Below are positions 1 to 10,830 of a stretch of 64,000 nucleotides of DNA, piece after piece. Within the stretch, counting starts at the first letter, position 1. Each line of letters starts with the position of its first letter. The notes under the pieces are model-generated. The model was not told the origin of the DNA and searched no databases. It saw only the letters and a list, made by a program, of their open reading frames with translations. This DNA is from Adiantum capillus-veneris (taxonomy: Eukaryota > Streptophyta > Polypodiopsida > Polypodiales > Pteridaceae): assembly GCA_014529385.2 (NCBI GenBank), contig CM043958.1:147121885-147185884 (forward strand). The letters run 5' to 3'. Position numbers and translations under genes: made by a program.

Positions 1-417
1 TTTTGTCTTATAAGACTCAGTCTGTTTCTTTTGTTGTGCACAAAATCTAAGAAGTATGCATGCTTAGGATCATGTTTGTGGTGATGACATCTCCCAAACC
101 CAAGTAGAACTTTTCACTCTACTTTGGAAGTATGATATGGACTAAAGAGCAGACATGCTTGCGGCAGCTAAGTCTCCCGAGCACCAAATGGATTAGTCAT
201 CCATTCTAGAATGACGTCATAGGGTAAAAAGGATCCTCTACCCGCTAAGAAACATGGACTAATGACTAGGCTTTATCTTCTCTATCTCATAGTCGAGGAT
301 GACTATGATTTCAAGAGAGAGGTAATGTCATAAAATATAATATCTAACTTTACCAAATAATTTTCTCATATTAAACTGATCACTTAATATGGGAAGATAA
401 AAGGGGACAAGAGTTAG

Positions 418-418
<1 letters not shown>

Positions 419-446
<28 letters not shown>
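419..446. repeat. (AT)n microsatellite
   Basis: An uninterrupted AT dinucleotide run of about 28 bp, directly followed by the 101-bp tandem duplication. The first 400 bases before it show nothing I can name. Confidence 0.95.
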
Positions 447-450
<4 letters not shown>

Positions 451-451
<1 letters not shown>

Positions 452-652
452 CTTCTAGACCTATCTCAACAGGGGACCAAAAGGAGAAATGGTTGCATCT
501 CAATAGGGGTACAAAAGGAGATGGTCTACCAAAGAGCAATGTGCAATAAGTGCTTCTAAATTTACCTCAGCAAGGGACCAAGAGGAGAGATGGTTACATG
601 TCAAAAGGGGTATAAACGGAGGTAGTCTATCAAAGAGCAACGTGCATCCAAT
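451..652. repeat. Tandem duplication, 101-bp unit, two diverged copies
   Basis: Copy 1 starts with GCTTCTAGAC at 451 and copy 2 with GCTTCTAAAT at 552. Both share the landmarks AGGGGACCAA/AAGGGACCAA and CAAAGAGCAA in the same order. The copies differ at many positions, so the duplication is not recent. No coding potential is visible. Confidence 0.85.
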
Positions 653-830
653 GGAGCTTAAAAGACTTTAGGGTTAGATTCATTAAAGACCTCCCAAAGT
701 TAGTGTTAAAAAGTCATTTGACCTTATGCAAGCTAGGGCTAACCTCGCGGTGGGAATTGTACCCAAGCATGAGGTGCTAAGATGCTTAAAGTGGTTGTGA
801 GAACCTTGCCCAAAGCTTGAGGTTATTTTT

Positions 831-1042
831 ATGCTTAAATGACTAAGGTTTTTGAAATGTTAAATTCAAACATAAATTCTCAAGAGGCATGAACTTTCAT
901 GCTTGATTGACTAAAGCTTGAAGTATTCAATTCAAAACAAATGACTTAAGAAGCATAAAAGACATATGCTTGCTTGATTGACTAAGTCCTTGAAGTATTC
1001 AATTCAACCAAATGACTTAATAAGAATAGAAGACACATGTTC
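831..1042. repeat. Tandem repeat, about 70-bp unit, three diverged copies
   Basis: Units begin near 833, 901 and 972, each with a GCTT...GACTAA landmark followed by a TTCAATTCAA-like stretch and AAATGACTTAA. The first copy is the most diverged. No open frame of note. Confidence 0.75.
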
Positions 1043-1204
1043 AAATGATCTTCCACATGTGGCCCTCATGGTGTTCTTGAATGCTATTGGTTAGGTTTTA
1101 AAGGGGTCCAATGAGAATTTAGATACATAAAAACAAATAATTAAGCTCTTTCTCTCAAAAAGAAAAAAGAGGACACATATCCAAATGAAATAATAAAATA
1201 ATAC

Positions 1205-1208
<4 letters not shown>

Positions 1209-1235
<27 letters not shown>
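1209..1235. repeat. (GA)n microsatellite
   Basis: A GA dinucleotide run of about 27 bp. Short frames reported through it are translations of the repeat and are not called as genes. Confidence 0.95.
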
Positions 1236-1238
<3 letters not shown>

Positions 1239-2334
1239 GTGTGGACCAAGCATGAGAGGGGGGGTATACTCTCCCCTCCACCCACACACACATTCTCTCA
1301 TTGTGTGGAGTGCAAAATGCAAGAGCTCCATCTCCTTCTCAAGCTTGTGGAAAAGTGGAGAGCCTACACCAACACTCTTGGCTATGGAATACAAATGCAA
1401 CCAAGAGTCATGCTTCAATGCTTAAGCTTGCCATCTTCTTCATCTTCATTACTATGCTATCATGCTATGCTAAGCAAGAAGAGTGATGATAAGTGAGGAA
1501 CTATTTCTTTCTCCTATGGAATGTTTTTTCTTCCTTTTCCCTACCCTTATTCCCCGCTAGCTCTCTCCATCTTCGAAGGTGTTTGAGGCCTTGGGAGCAC
1601 AAATATTGTATTGTAACAAGTCTCTCTTGATGGGAGAATCTATAATACAAACGCCTTCTGGAGGGGGGACCGGCTCCAAGTAAATACGATCCTCAGCTAT
1701 TGTCATGTTCTCTAATACTCTCTCTTGCAAAAGTATTGTTCATGCCAAGTTAATTAAGTACTATGTTTATGTTGATGCCATCAATTAAGTTCACCCTCTA
1801 TGTTCTCAAAGTGATCTCACAAAAATGCTCACCTTAATTCTCTTAATCCCACTATTTATATAAAGGCAGTCGCCGATTTTGATCAAAATCAGCAATTGCT
1901 TGCTAATTTGCTATATGAGTTGAAAGATTGCATAGTTGGAGAGCTACAGACAAATAAAGACTATTGAGGTATACTTTTAAACTTGTTTAAATGTGTGCTA
2001 ATTTGTTTTTCTGTGTTGTGTCAGACTCGTGTGGTGTAATAGTTTTTCTCTCACTACAGAGTTGGATTCTTGCAGGTTATAGGCCATTTTGTGGTGTGTA
2101 GCCATCCAGTTCACTCTAGAAGTGAGTAGAATCTAGTCTCTTTCCTCGTGCTATGCAACCACTTGGCTCATTGTAGGGAAGGGTTTTAGGACAGACTTAG
2201 ATTCTCACTACTGTGGTGCAGTAGCATATCTCTCACCGTAGAGCTGAGTTAGAATTTAGTGGTCGACTCGTGGAGTGCAGTAGGCATGATGCTACACCTC
2301 TCACTTCAGAGTGACCTATAAGTTTCTCAATTTT
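1236..2334. other. Spacer without recognisable genes
   Basis: About 1.1 kb of AT-rich sequence. Short open frames near 1240-1500 have no recognisable motif. A segment around 1605-1700 (TGTAACAAG...) has the flavour of an LTR end but I could find neither a partner copy nor a primer-binding site in the window, so no element is called. Confidence 0.5.
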
Positions 2335-2885
2335 AGATCAGGTCAAACCATTGTTTGTACCACATAGAAACGCAAGGGTTTTGCTCGTCAAACAAAGAGT
2401 GGATAGATGCATAGTTCATGCCCTCTTCATTTTTGTGTGAATAACTATTTACTCTTGTGCTTTGAACTCCAAAGACATGTCATTGTTCATCTCACTAGAT
2501 GACTTGGTGTTGTCTTGGATGTAGATACATACGATATTTGACCTACGTATGAGATAGTTAAGTTGTTCGTTGATGTTTGTGTTGTGAGTCCCACACACTT
2601 CCTCAGGGATTAGATTAAGTCAAATCATTGTTCTTACTACATAGAAATATGAGGGTTGCGTTTGTCTACCTAAGAGTGGAGAGATGCATACCAATGCCTT
2701 CTTCATCTTTGCATGACACGCCTTGCCCTTGTACTTTATGATCCATAGATACACCACTCATCACTAGATGACTTGGTGTTGTCTTGGATGTAATATGTAC
2801 GATGTTTGACCACAATCTAAGATTGTTAAATTGTTTGCTGATGGTTGTGTTGTGCGTTCCACACACTTCATCAGAGATTAGATTG
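2335..2885. repeat. Tandem duplication, about 270-277-bp unit, two copies
   Basis: GTCAAACCATTG at 2342 recurs as GTCAAATCATTG at 2619, and the landmark AGATGACTTGGTGTTGTCTT at 2497 recurs at 2766. The CACACACTTC box closes both copies. Small indels change the spacing between landmarks. Frames on either strand look incidental. Confidence 0.85.
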
Positions 2886-3394
2886 ATTAAACTAGCAATC
2901 AACATTACAACAACATCCATGACTAGTGTTGAGGGTACCTCACACAAGCTGGGTTGTTCACATGAACGCTCCGATTGTTTACGTGTATTCTATAATGCAC
3001 ATAACAAGGTCCAGTTCTTGTGATGAGCGTCTCTCACACTCCTTGCCTGTTCACCTCTCTCTTTATGTGTTCTCCTCTCTATCATTATTGAACATGGTCA
3101 AGCAGTCTATTGTATAGATCGCAAAGATTTTTTAGGATCTAAAAAGTCAGGAAATTGTTACTTTGTCAGGCATAGCTACTCGCATACAACTTGTGCAACA
3201 ATTGTATATTGAGCTCAAGGGAAGGGAGAACCTGGAAAGAGAAGCAAAGCAAACGAGAGTGGAAGCCAGCTCTTCCAATGCTACCGAAGAGCCAAGAGCT
3301 ACCATTAGAATAAAGTCTGCTGCTAGTGCCACTCTCGCTCTAGATCAGTCTCAGCTCCCCCCTGTATTGCTTTTTTTTTTACCAGAAACTGTAA

Positions 3395-4230
3395 TTTTCA
3401 ACATACAGGCTCCACACCTGGGAGAAGGGAGATGGACACACGTGAAGCGTGTAGGCGTCACACATATTTCATTTAAAGATCCATTGTATGCGGCAAAGAT
3501 CTTCAAAGTCCACTAGCATGGACCCACAATGGATCAACAAGTTAAAGACAAAGCCACAGTTTTGGACATCACTCATCGTGGCATTATGTATCCAGTCCAC
3601 CACATAGAGCATCCAATGCCCATTTCACGTTTTTGAAATGGCGGCCATGTAGAGTAGTGGATAAAAGAGTGCAATGAAAATGGCAGTCTACTTTCCATTC
3701 GTGATTATGTGGCCGCTGAAGGAACAATAGAGCTATTCCAAAATAACATTTTACATATAATAAATGCTCTTCTTCAGACCCTGAAGTATCTACATGCACA
3801 TGACTATCTCCACAATGACTTGCACTTCCGCAACATGATGCTTCATTTTGGACAAAAGGGGGTCTATGTAGGCATTGTGGATTGGGGGTCATGTACAAAG
3901 ACTAAAACAACGGCATGCTTTTCTCGTATCCATGCGACTTGCAAATAGAAACTAGAAAGCAGATCAAGAGATATTTTTCATGGGTCACCCTAGAATGCAT
4001 ATCTACTAATCCCCTCCCTAGAATAGAGCCATGGACATCTTCTCCATGTGTCATACTTGTAAACGACTCTTGAAGTGCATGTCAGTGCCACAAGAGAAAA
4101 ACAAAAGGGATTTTTAAAGCAATGTACTTACCCACCTTGAGAGTGGCAAGTGAAACAATCCGTCAACCCGACCTAACGCTTTTGATCTTTCTCTCTGTCT
4201 AAACGATGCCCATAGAGTGGGCTATGACAT
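3395..4230 (+). pseudogene. Degraded protein-kinase-like gene
   Basis: Read across several frames, the segment keeps a kinase fold in order. There is a glycine-rich-like GEGRW stretch near 3420, a YAAKIFKV segment whose lysine would be the beta-3 ATP-binding lysine (about 3487-3510), a helix before the catalytic loop, HNDLHFRNMM (about 3812-3840) in place of HRDLxxxN, and IVDWGS (about 3877-3894) in place of DFG. Further on, DIFSMC resembles the alpha-F DxxSxG motif. Asp and Asn of the catalytic loop are retained, but stops and frame changes break the gene at about 3515, 3630 and after 3948. The DWG variant and layout recall FunK1/crinkler-associated kinases; that family call is tentative. 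A second kinase-like relic lies at 54.1 kb on the opposite strand. Confidence 0.6.
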
Positions 4231-4689
4231 TGTAATGATTTCTAGTCTACAATAAACTTATGATTAGAGTGATGATTTGATTATTGTCACCTCTAGTTGC
4301 AAATGTAAATTATGTAATTGATCAAGTTATCTTGTCTCTTTCCAACGCATGGTGATAGATATTATGTCTCTTTCTTGCAGCATGATTAAGTTATCCTATT
4401 TTTTTCTTTCAAGATTTAAAGTGATGACTTGTTAACTTCATGATGTCATTCTAATGATGACATATTTGCTTGATTGTCGGATATGGAAGAAGGACTTACC
4501 ACATTGAAGCACATGACATCTACAAAGAAGAAAGAGAGCACTATGGCAAAGAGAAAGACCTCGAAGCTATTGCTAGAATCGAAGAGCACAAGTCTAGGTT
4601 GCAAGGTAAGCTTCTTAGCCTTAAAGAGTGCAGGAAGCTATGTCCAAACAACTTTGTGTGCCAACAACTATTTTAAATTAGCGGCAATG
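4231..4689. other. Spacer between kinase relic and hAT relic
   Basis: AT-rich sequence. Two overlapping forward frames (4470-4710) are Lys-rich without a recognisable domain. The stretch may include the lost 3' end of the hAT element, but I could not identify a terminal inverted repeat. Confidence 0.4.
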
Positions 4690-6340
4690 CAAAGGAATCA
4701 GCTCCCGTAAAGCTATCAGATTTGCAGCACAAAGGGTTCCCATCCTCCTGTCCCAATCATTGAAAGCACATTGTTTTGAAGTCGGTCATGACATCTTTAT
4801 TGGCCAATTGTTGATGCATTTGAAATTTGGGATCCACTACAAATGCACCACCATGCAACGGCGTATGCAATTGCACCCATCACTTGTTGGTAGTTGTGAT
4901 TATTGTAGCTTTGTCCTTTGCACCAAAGCCAACATACTCTCTTACTTTGTGCAATGCCTTTGATATATACCCATAACTCGACCAAAGACGAAAGAGTCTT
5001 TGTCAACTATTCGCAAAAGATCTACAAATGGTTTGGCCAGGGTGACAATTCTCTCTACATTGCACCAAAAAATTGGAGAGTTCACAAGTTGTGCACATCT
5101 GGTAGCTCTCTTGGTAGCTAGGATACTTGTTGAGCCAAGCATCCCATTGTCTATTGGCTACCATTTCAATCAAAGTAGGCTTCACTTCTTGCAAGGTGGC
5201 AAAAACATAGTATGTGGTTGCAAACATTGTCGCCCAAAACATCTGTAAAGTTGTGTTGGGTGATTTTATTAAAAAAAGAGCATACAAAAATTGATGCTCT
5301 CTAATAAATATCACCACACAATTTTCATCCAGTAGCGTTTTTTTAAAGACGTCCATTTTACCAATGTCTTTTAATATGAAATTAAGAGTATGCATAGCAC
5401 ATGGCACCCAAGTAATCTTTGGCTACTTAACTTGGATAGCCCTCCCTAAAGACTTGTAATTGAATGCATTATCTATGACAATTCCAGTCACATTCTTTGG
5501 CCCACCTATCTTTGCTATGTCATGCTTGTATATCCTTGCTAGATAATTGCTAGTATTCTCTTTTAAAGAGGTGTCAATGGATTCTATGAACATGGATCCT
5601 CTAGGGTTGATAAGCATCACATTGATGAGCGGCTTCTTCTGACAGTTGGTCCATCCATCCAACGCTATTGTGCAGCCATATGCATGAACAAAATCTAGCA
5701 CCCTGCACTTGAGGATGGCTTCCGTATTGTCTTTCACTTTATCTAGGTACTCTGTGTGCATCTTATTATAATCAAGAAGCACAAACACTTTTCTAGCTAT
5801 GCTCATCAAAGCATCTTGAAATATGGGGTTGCGCATAGCATTGAATGGTATACCGCATGGCACAAAAGCTTGCATCCTTATCAAGTGAAACTCAAGAAAC
5901 CATTGCTTATCTAACACTTCCATACAACATTTTTCCATTGGATGATGCTTTACTAACTTTAGTTGAGCTAGGATTTTCTGCTGCTGACGTTGAAGGATGT
6001 CCATGAAGAGGATTTGACTGGGAAGTGTGATCATTTTCTTCCATAGGCACATGCTATGTCCTCTCATTAACAACTGACATTTCAACATCCGTTGCAACTT
6101 GTTTGACGATATCACTTTTCCTTTTAGCTACAAGAATTTACTCTGCTATGCAAGTGTACTTTGATAATCTAGCATTAATATCTCTTGGCAGAGCCGTACA
6201 CTCGGACACATTACCAGGGACTTTAAACAAATGCTCTTTGATTCTGGTTTGATTACCATTGAAGTTGTGTCCACAGATCTTTTATTTCAATCAAGATGTA
6301 TTCTTTTAGACATGCAGCTCGTGGATGTAATTCCACTCAT
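4690..6340 (-). pseudogene. BED-type hAT transposase, decayed
   Basis: Read on the minus strand from about 6340 down, fragments of a plant hAT transposase appear in family order. The end of a BED zinc finger comes first (a WNYIHEL start, then NFNGNQTRIKEHL, about 6235-6345). Next is a DUF659-like core in the frame 6115-5423 with GCTIALDGWTN, LINVMLINPRG and IVIDNAFNYKSLG, then CAMHTLNFILKDIGK and RIVDKDSF around 4990-5405. After a frameshift comes LHTPLHGGAFVVDPKF (about 4820-4870). At least three frame changes or stops separate these blocks. The C-terminal dimerisation region is not clearly seen, and no TIRs or 8-bp target duplication were found. The element is immobile; the family call is firm. 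Confidence 0.8.
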
Positions 6341-6630
6341 GTCCTTTCACCATGCTGATTGATGAATTTAATATGCTAGAATCAACATCGAGCTATCAAT
6401 TTCAAGGTAAAAAAATTTCAAATAAACAAACTACACAAGCAATGCTCTATCGATCAATATAGTGATCAAAATCTATCCACGGTATCAATTAGAGTCCCAC
6501 TACATTATCAATTAACAATAATCAATAATAGTCTTATCGTTCTTCATGTATAAACTTATGTCAATCAAAATATATTTTCAAGCGCAAAATAACTTCATCA
6601 CTTCAAACAAAACATTTCAATCAAAATGCT

Positions 6631-6900
6631 CACATTGCAATACATCGATTCATCTAAAGTGTAGGCTTTTGGCTTTCACACATTACGATAATCAAAAATC
6701 TTAATCTCTTATTTAAAACAATACAAATAAATCTCATCATCACGTTGCACTATATCGATTTATCTAAAGTGCAAGCTTACGGCTTTCACACAATACGATA
6801 ATTGATAATATTAATCAAATCTTGCAATTGATTATCATTGTAACATGAGGATTAATTGCAAACAATGACGATTGTCATGTCTATCTGAAGTGCAAAAATG
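6631..6900. repeat. Tandem repeat, about 110-bp unit
   Basis: CACATTGCAATACATCGATT at 6631 recurs as CACGTTGCACTATATCGATT at 6741. Each is followed by ATCTAAAGTG and a GGCTTTCACAC box with ATACGATAAT. A third, weaker match (TATCTGAAGTGC...CTCACAC) follows near 6880. The surrounding 6341-7409 stretch is AT-rich and otherwise featureless. Confidence 0.7.
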
Positions 6901-7409
6901 AAGTTCTCACACTCCATGGTAGATCTTTGAGAGTTTATCTATCTATAATTGCTGCACTGTACGATCACATAGTATGATAAACGTAGAAATCCAAATAAAG
7001 ATAACAAATAGCAATGTATTTGGACACAAGATTCCTAATTTTCAATTCCAGTGAGAGTAGAGTGTGATGGCTCTACATAGGACAAAAAAAAATATACCCA
7101 TGTTCACTTTGAGGTAAGAAAATATATGCACGTCAAAATCGAACCTACCTAAATAAAACTTACCTCTATTCTATTATATTTTGTAGACTGATTACCTCAT
7201 GTGAGAGTACACTTTGCACACAATAACAACCTCTAAATTATAATCACTAATTCACTTCCCATGTCAGTAAATTGAGCATGTAGCAAGTGACTCCTAAAAA
7301 ATAAACACCTTGTATGAGTGAGAGTTTGAGCTCTACACAACATACAAAGCTTACACAATTTGAACCCAAGAAAAAAGAATCAATCAATTTTTTTAAAAAA
7401 ATTAAATTG

Positions 7410-8400
7410 ACTTTAAACACTTGAGTTGATACGCCATCTCATTGATTGGCCTAAGAATCTAAAAGGGACCATAATACCTTTTTGCTAGTTTAGCATAGTA
7501 CTTTTGGTGTCCCGTAGGATTCTTTCCCGTTGTGTGCCTTACTCGAGCTTTGGGAAACTTAAGCAAGACCCAATCATTTTGTTTATAGGCTTGAGCTCTT
7601 CTGTGCTTATGAGCAGCAGCCTTTTGCCTTTGCTATGAGATAGAGATATCATTCTTAATCTTTTGGAAAGATTCTTGTAGGTCTCAGTTATACTTATCTG
7701 TAACGAAGATCTTCCCATTTACGTTAAGTAGCAGGGGACTTTTGGATCTTCCCTCAACTACCTCGAAAGGTGCTTTTCTCGGCCATGGAGTTATGTACAG
7801 TATTATTGGAGGCGTACTCCACTAAGGGTAAGTACTTCTCCCATTGGGATCTTTGATCTACTTCCGTTACATACGCTTTTAGTAGATCAAGGTTAGCTAT
7901 TTCACTTTGGCTATCCGTTTGTGGGTAATAGGCCAAAGAGAAGTTTAGCCTTGTCCCTAAATTCTCAAAGGTTCCAAAAATTATTGGTCATTCTAGGATC
8001 TCTATTCGACACTATGGACATCGGCAAGCCATGGTACTTGAAGATTTGTGATATGAAGAGGGTTGCCATTTGATGGGCTTTGATAGTATTTTTGACAGGT
8101 ATAAAATGAGATTGTTTGCTGAAACTGTCTACTATTGTCCATATTCCTATATTCCCATGGATAGACTTAGGCAATCTAAAGATAAAATCCATGAATATGC
8201 TCTCCCATGGTGAATTAGGGATTGGCAAAGGTTGAAGAAATTCAGGTTTCTTCCCTCTATCAAGCTTCATCTTTTGGCATACCATACATTTAGAAACATA
8301 CTCTTGTATGTTTGCTTTCATGGCAGGCCAATAGAAATATGTTTCCATCCCTTTCAAAAAATACGTACTATGTCACTCACCATCTAAGGATCATTTCCCA
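7410..8400 (-). pseudogene. Ty3/gypsy integrase fragment
   Basis: The minus strand carries a truncated gypsy integrase. From the N-terminus come a YFYWPAM segment and a CMVCQKMK zinc-finger half, then the core with SPWESIFMDFIF (first catalytic Asp) and SIVSNRDPRMTNNFW (second Asp, the usual D of SDRD replaced by N), frame 8357-7965. After a stop or frame change follow AYYPQTDSQSEIANLDLLKAY (catalytic Glu region, frame 7936-7754) and, in another frame, the C-terminal tail with a YYGPF motif near 7470. RT, RNase H and LTRs are absent here. This is a relic distinct from the nested chromovirus. Confidence 0.8.
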
Positions 8401-10238
8401 ATAATGACACCAATGTTAACAAGTCACCACGATCAGATGTCTGTAACATAGCTGTTTGGCACTAACAAAATATATCAATACTCATGAAAGTGACTCGGAT
8501 GGGGCACAGAGACTCTTTGAGGTTGCCAAACCTCAAGAAGTGAACCCAACAAGCAAACACATCAACTCAACAAGAAAATCACCACTCAATGATTAAAAAA
8601 TTTCTATGTCCATTCTCGCCGCTCTAGGTTATCACACCATTTTGATGACTAAATGGACTCAGATTGTCACGAAATTTTAAGAGAAACTTCACTAAGCCTA
8701 AAGGGACAAGTCTACAAAGTTTGTTTGCATTCTAACAAGGTACATGGATTGCAATCCATCATGATCCAAGTTACAGGAACTGCCTCAAAAAAACCCAAAC
8801 AGGTCGCCCTAAGGTTTAATAACACTCTCTTATGGTTTATTTTTTTGGAGTTGAAATCAGACTACCCAATCATTAGATATGATGATTACAAATCTGAGCT
8901 CCTTGGTCGCTTGAGCATACATACACAAAGTTCTTCTCTTTTCTCCAAAAGATAAGCCCCCTTTTCACATTAATGTTATTGTCTTTTATGCCTAGGGCTT
9001 TCTAAACGGCCACTGGCCAACTCACACAAGCCTTTACAGATATCATGATAGAATTAGAACTTGGAAAATTGACCTGCTACTATGGGATTAGATTTACACA
9101 TAGTGTAGCTACAGCCTACACTAGCTCAAAAAAATAACAGAGTACAAATACATTAAAAATGTGGTGTCTGGCTAGGTGGGTATTCGTATATTGTATCTTC
9201 TAAACACCATTAGTCATCTTGTGATGATGACCTTGGGGAATAGTGGGCTTCCCTTCCATCCATCATCATCCAAGCTGTAACTCCATTATATGAGGGAAGT
9301 ATTCTACAGGATATTCAACTTGGGGATTGTAGTAGGCTAAAGGGGCAATGAGTTACACATCCCATTATCCCACACTTTTAAGGATCCGCACGCATCCCTA
9401 ATTCATTTTATGGTTGTAGATCGGCATTGAAGGAGTTATAATTTTTTGGTGTGGATCAAGCATTGTGAAAGGTGAAGAAGAAGGTGAGATTGTGGGGGAG
9501 TAGATGTGACTCCTCGAGTCTAGTCTATTCACTCCCTGCTAAACAAATGAGGTGAAATTAGTATCTTATCCTCATAATCATTAGTGTCACTACAAGCTAT
9601 TGGCCTCTCCTAATTAAGTCTCGAGCCCTCTCCAAATTCATGCGTGATGTAGACGTGGCACACTACTCTCTTGGCATAGTATGTTGTCTAGAGCTCTTGG
9701 ATTTTCTCCATGGACTCACTCTCCCAGATTATCTAGTGATCAATATCTCACCCAATGAGGCTTGGGTTATAGACCTCTCACAACAATGGGGAAGGGCCAA
9801 TATTGCAGTATTAGCACTATGTGGAATCAATGAGGGTTCTCAAGCTCATATGAAAGCTCAAGCAATGCTCATAAAATACCTAGGTTTAGTGTAAATCCAC
9901 ACACAAATTTTTAGTTTTTCCTTTAAATTTTAAATTTAAAGGTGAGAAAATCTACAAAATCTAGAGAAATCTACTATAAAGAAGCTCCAAATTTAGTCAA
10001 TTTACCTTTGAATTTTTTTATCTATAGGTTTGTGTAGGTTTTGGATTTTTTTCCCAATTTTTTGGAAAAAGTTATTTTTCAAAGTACTCTCATATACATG
10101 GTGAATAGTCTTTGTCATTCTTCTAATCACATCTTTTGCTCTTTGCTATATTTTTGTTAATCACCTCTTTTTTATCTATGGGGCCCTTGACACTCATCTT
10201 AATGTAGTATTAAGGCAATATAAATTCACATTGTCCTT
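8401..10238. other. Spacer with two unassigned short open frames
   Basis: About 1.8 kb. Forward frames at 8653-8955 (100 codons) and 9640-9894 (84 codons) are open but unrecognised. The second contains LHGLTLPDYLVINIS followed by AWVIDLSQQW, which faintly resembles a kinase catalytic loop plus a D-containing magnesium motif. The match is too weak to call. Nothing else is visible. Confidence 0.35.
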
Positions 10239-10561
10239 TTGAAAGATAGAGTAGAAAAGCCTATCAAACAATTCTTATGGAATAGAAACACAAAAGTCAC
10301 AACTCCTTGCCAATGGGGGCAATGTGAATGGATAGTGAGACCAAAGAAACAAGGCAGCATTGGAATCATTGACCCTGTGGTGCATGAAGAATGCCAAATT
10401 AGTTATCTTGTTGTGACAGATCAAAAGCGAGAACGGGCCACCATGGCCTAGGATATGATATGCAAAGTAGAGTTTTCCTCTAAAGCGGACACATGGAAGG
10501 AGTCCATAATGCACATTAATATTTTGGCACCTCCTTGGACAATCCTAAAGCTTGGTGACAA
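10239..10561 (+). pseudogene. LINE reverse-transcriptase fragment, 5' half of a split copy
   Basis: The frame 10239-10451 reads IKQFLWNRNTK, CEWIVRPKKQGSIGIID and related pieces. This is the segment near the end of plant LINE reverse transcriptase where FLW...W...PK..GGLGI is conserved. After a stop it continues as WKES...LAPPWTILKLGD up to 10561, where the LTR of element B begins. The missing downstream part, ending in a zf-RVT domain, resumes in the same orientation at 39997. The two pieces therefore probably formed one LINE before insertion. Confidence 0.7.
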
Positions 10562-10701
10562 TGTAAGGACTAGGGATTGGAGCATGCAACTTTCCACCCA
10601 ACCATGCCCTATATAGGCCATGCCTTGCTAATAGTAGGGACCCCCTGTACCACATGTCCGTCTTGGCCCTTGGCCTGCACAATCTTACCGTAGGCCTAAC
10701 C
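10562..10701 (-). repeat. Element B 3' LTR (about 140 bp)
   Basis: It starts TGTAAGGACTAGGG on the plus strand and runs to GCCTAACC. It is the partner of 39858-39996 and shares its layout (TATATAGG box, GACCCCCT, CTTGGCCTGC) with that copy. The CA-type end is eroded. It contains a CCTATATAGG TATA-like box. Confidence 0.65.
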
Positions 10702-10830
10702 TTACTCCCCCGTTGGATAAGTGTTTTGATCCTTAAAAACAAAAGTGGTGACATCTTCATAAGAACACTAATGTTTTCTACAGTGGCATCCTTCATGGAT
10801 CCAACGGTCTATTTGACTGGAATACGATTC
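10702..10830 (-). pseudogene. Element B chromodomain end and polypurine tract
   Basis: On the minus strand this segment encodes MKDATVENISVLMKM, which aligns with the chromodomain end GATWKNISVLKKKFP of the neighbouring chromovirus (13.7 kb). Its plus strand parallels 13626-13730, including AAAACAAAAGTGG and AAGAACACTAATGTTTT. A purine-rich minus-strand tract next to the LTR (plus CTCCCCCG, 10705-10712) would be the PPT. Only this tail of pol survives. Confidence 0.65.

Noticed and set aside
1600-1700. LTR end near TGTAACAAGTCTCTC
   Set aside because: No partner LTR, primer-binding site or target duplication could be found in the window.
9640-9894. A third kinase-like fragment
   Set aside because: The resemblance (LHGLTLPD...VIDLS) is limited to a few residues and lacks the loop Asn; left as unassigned.
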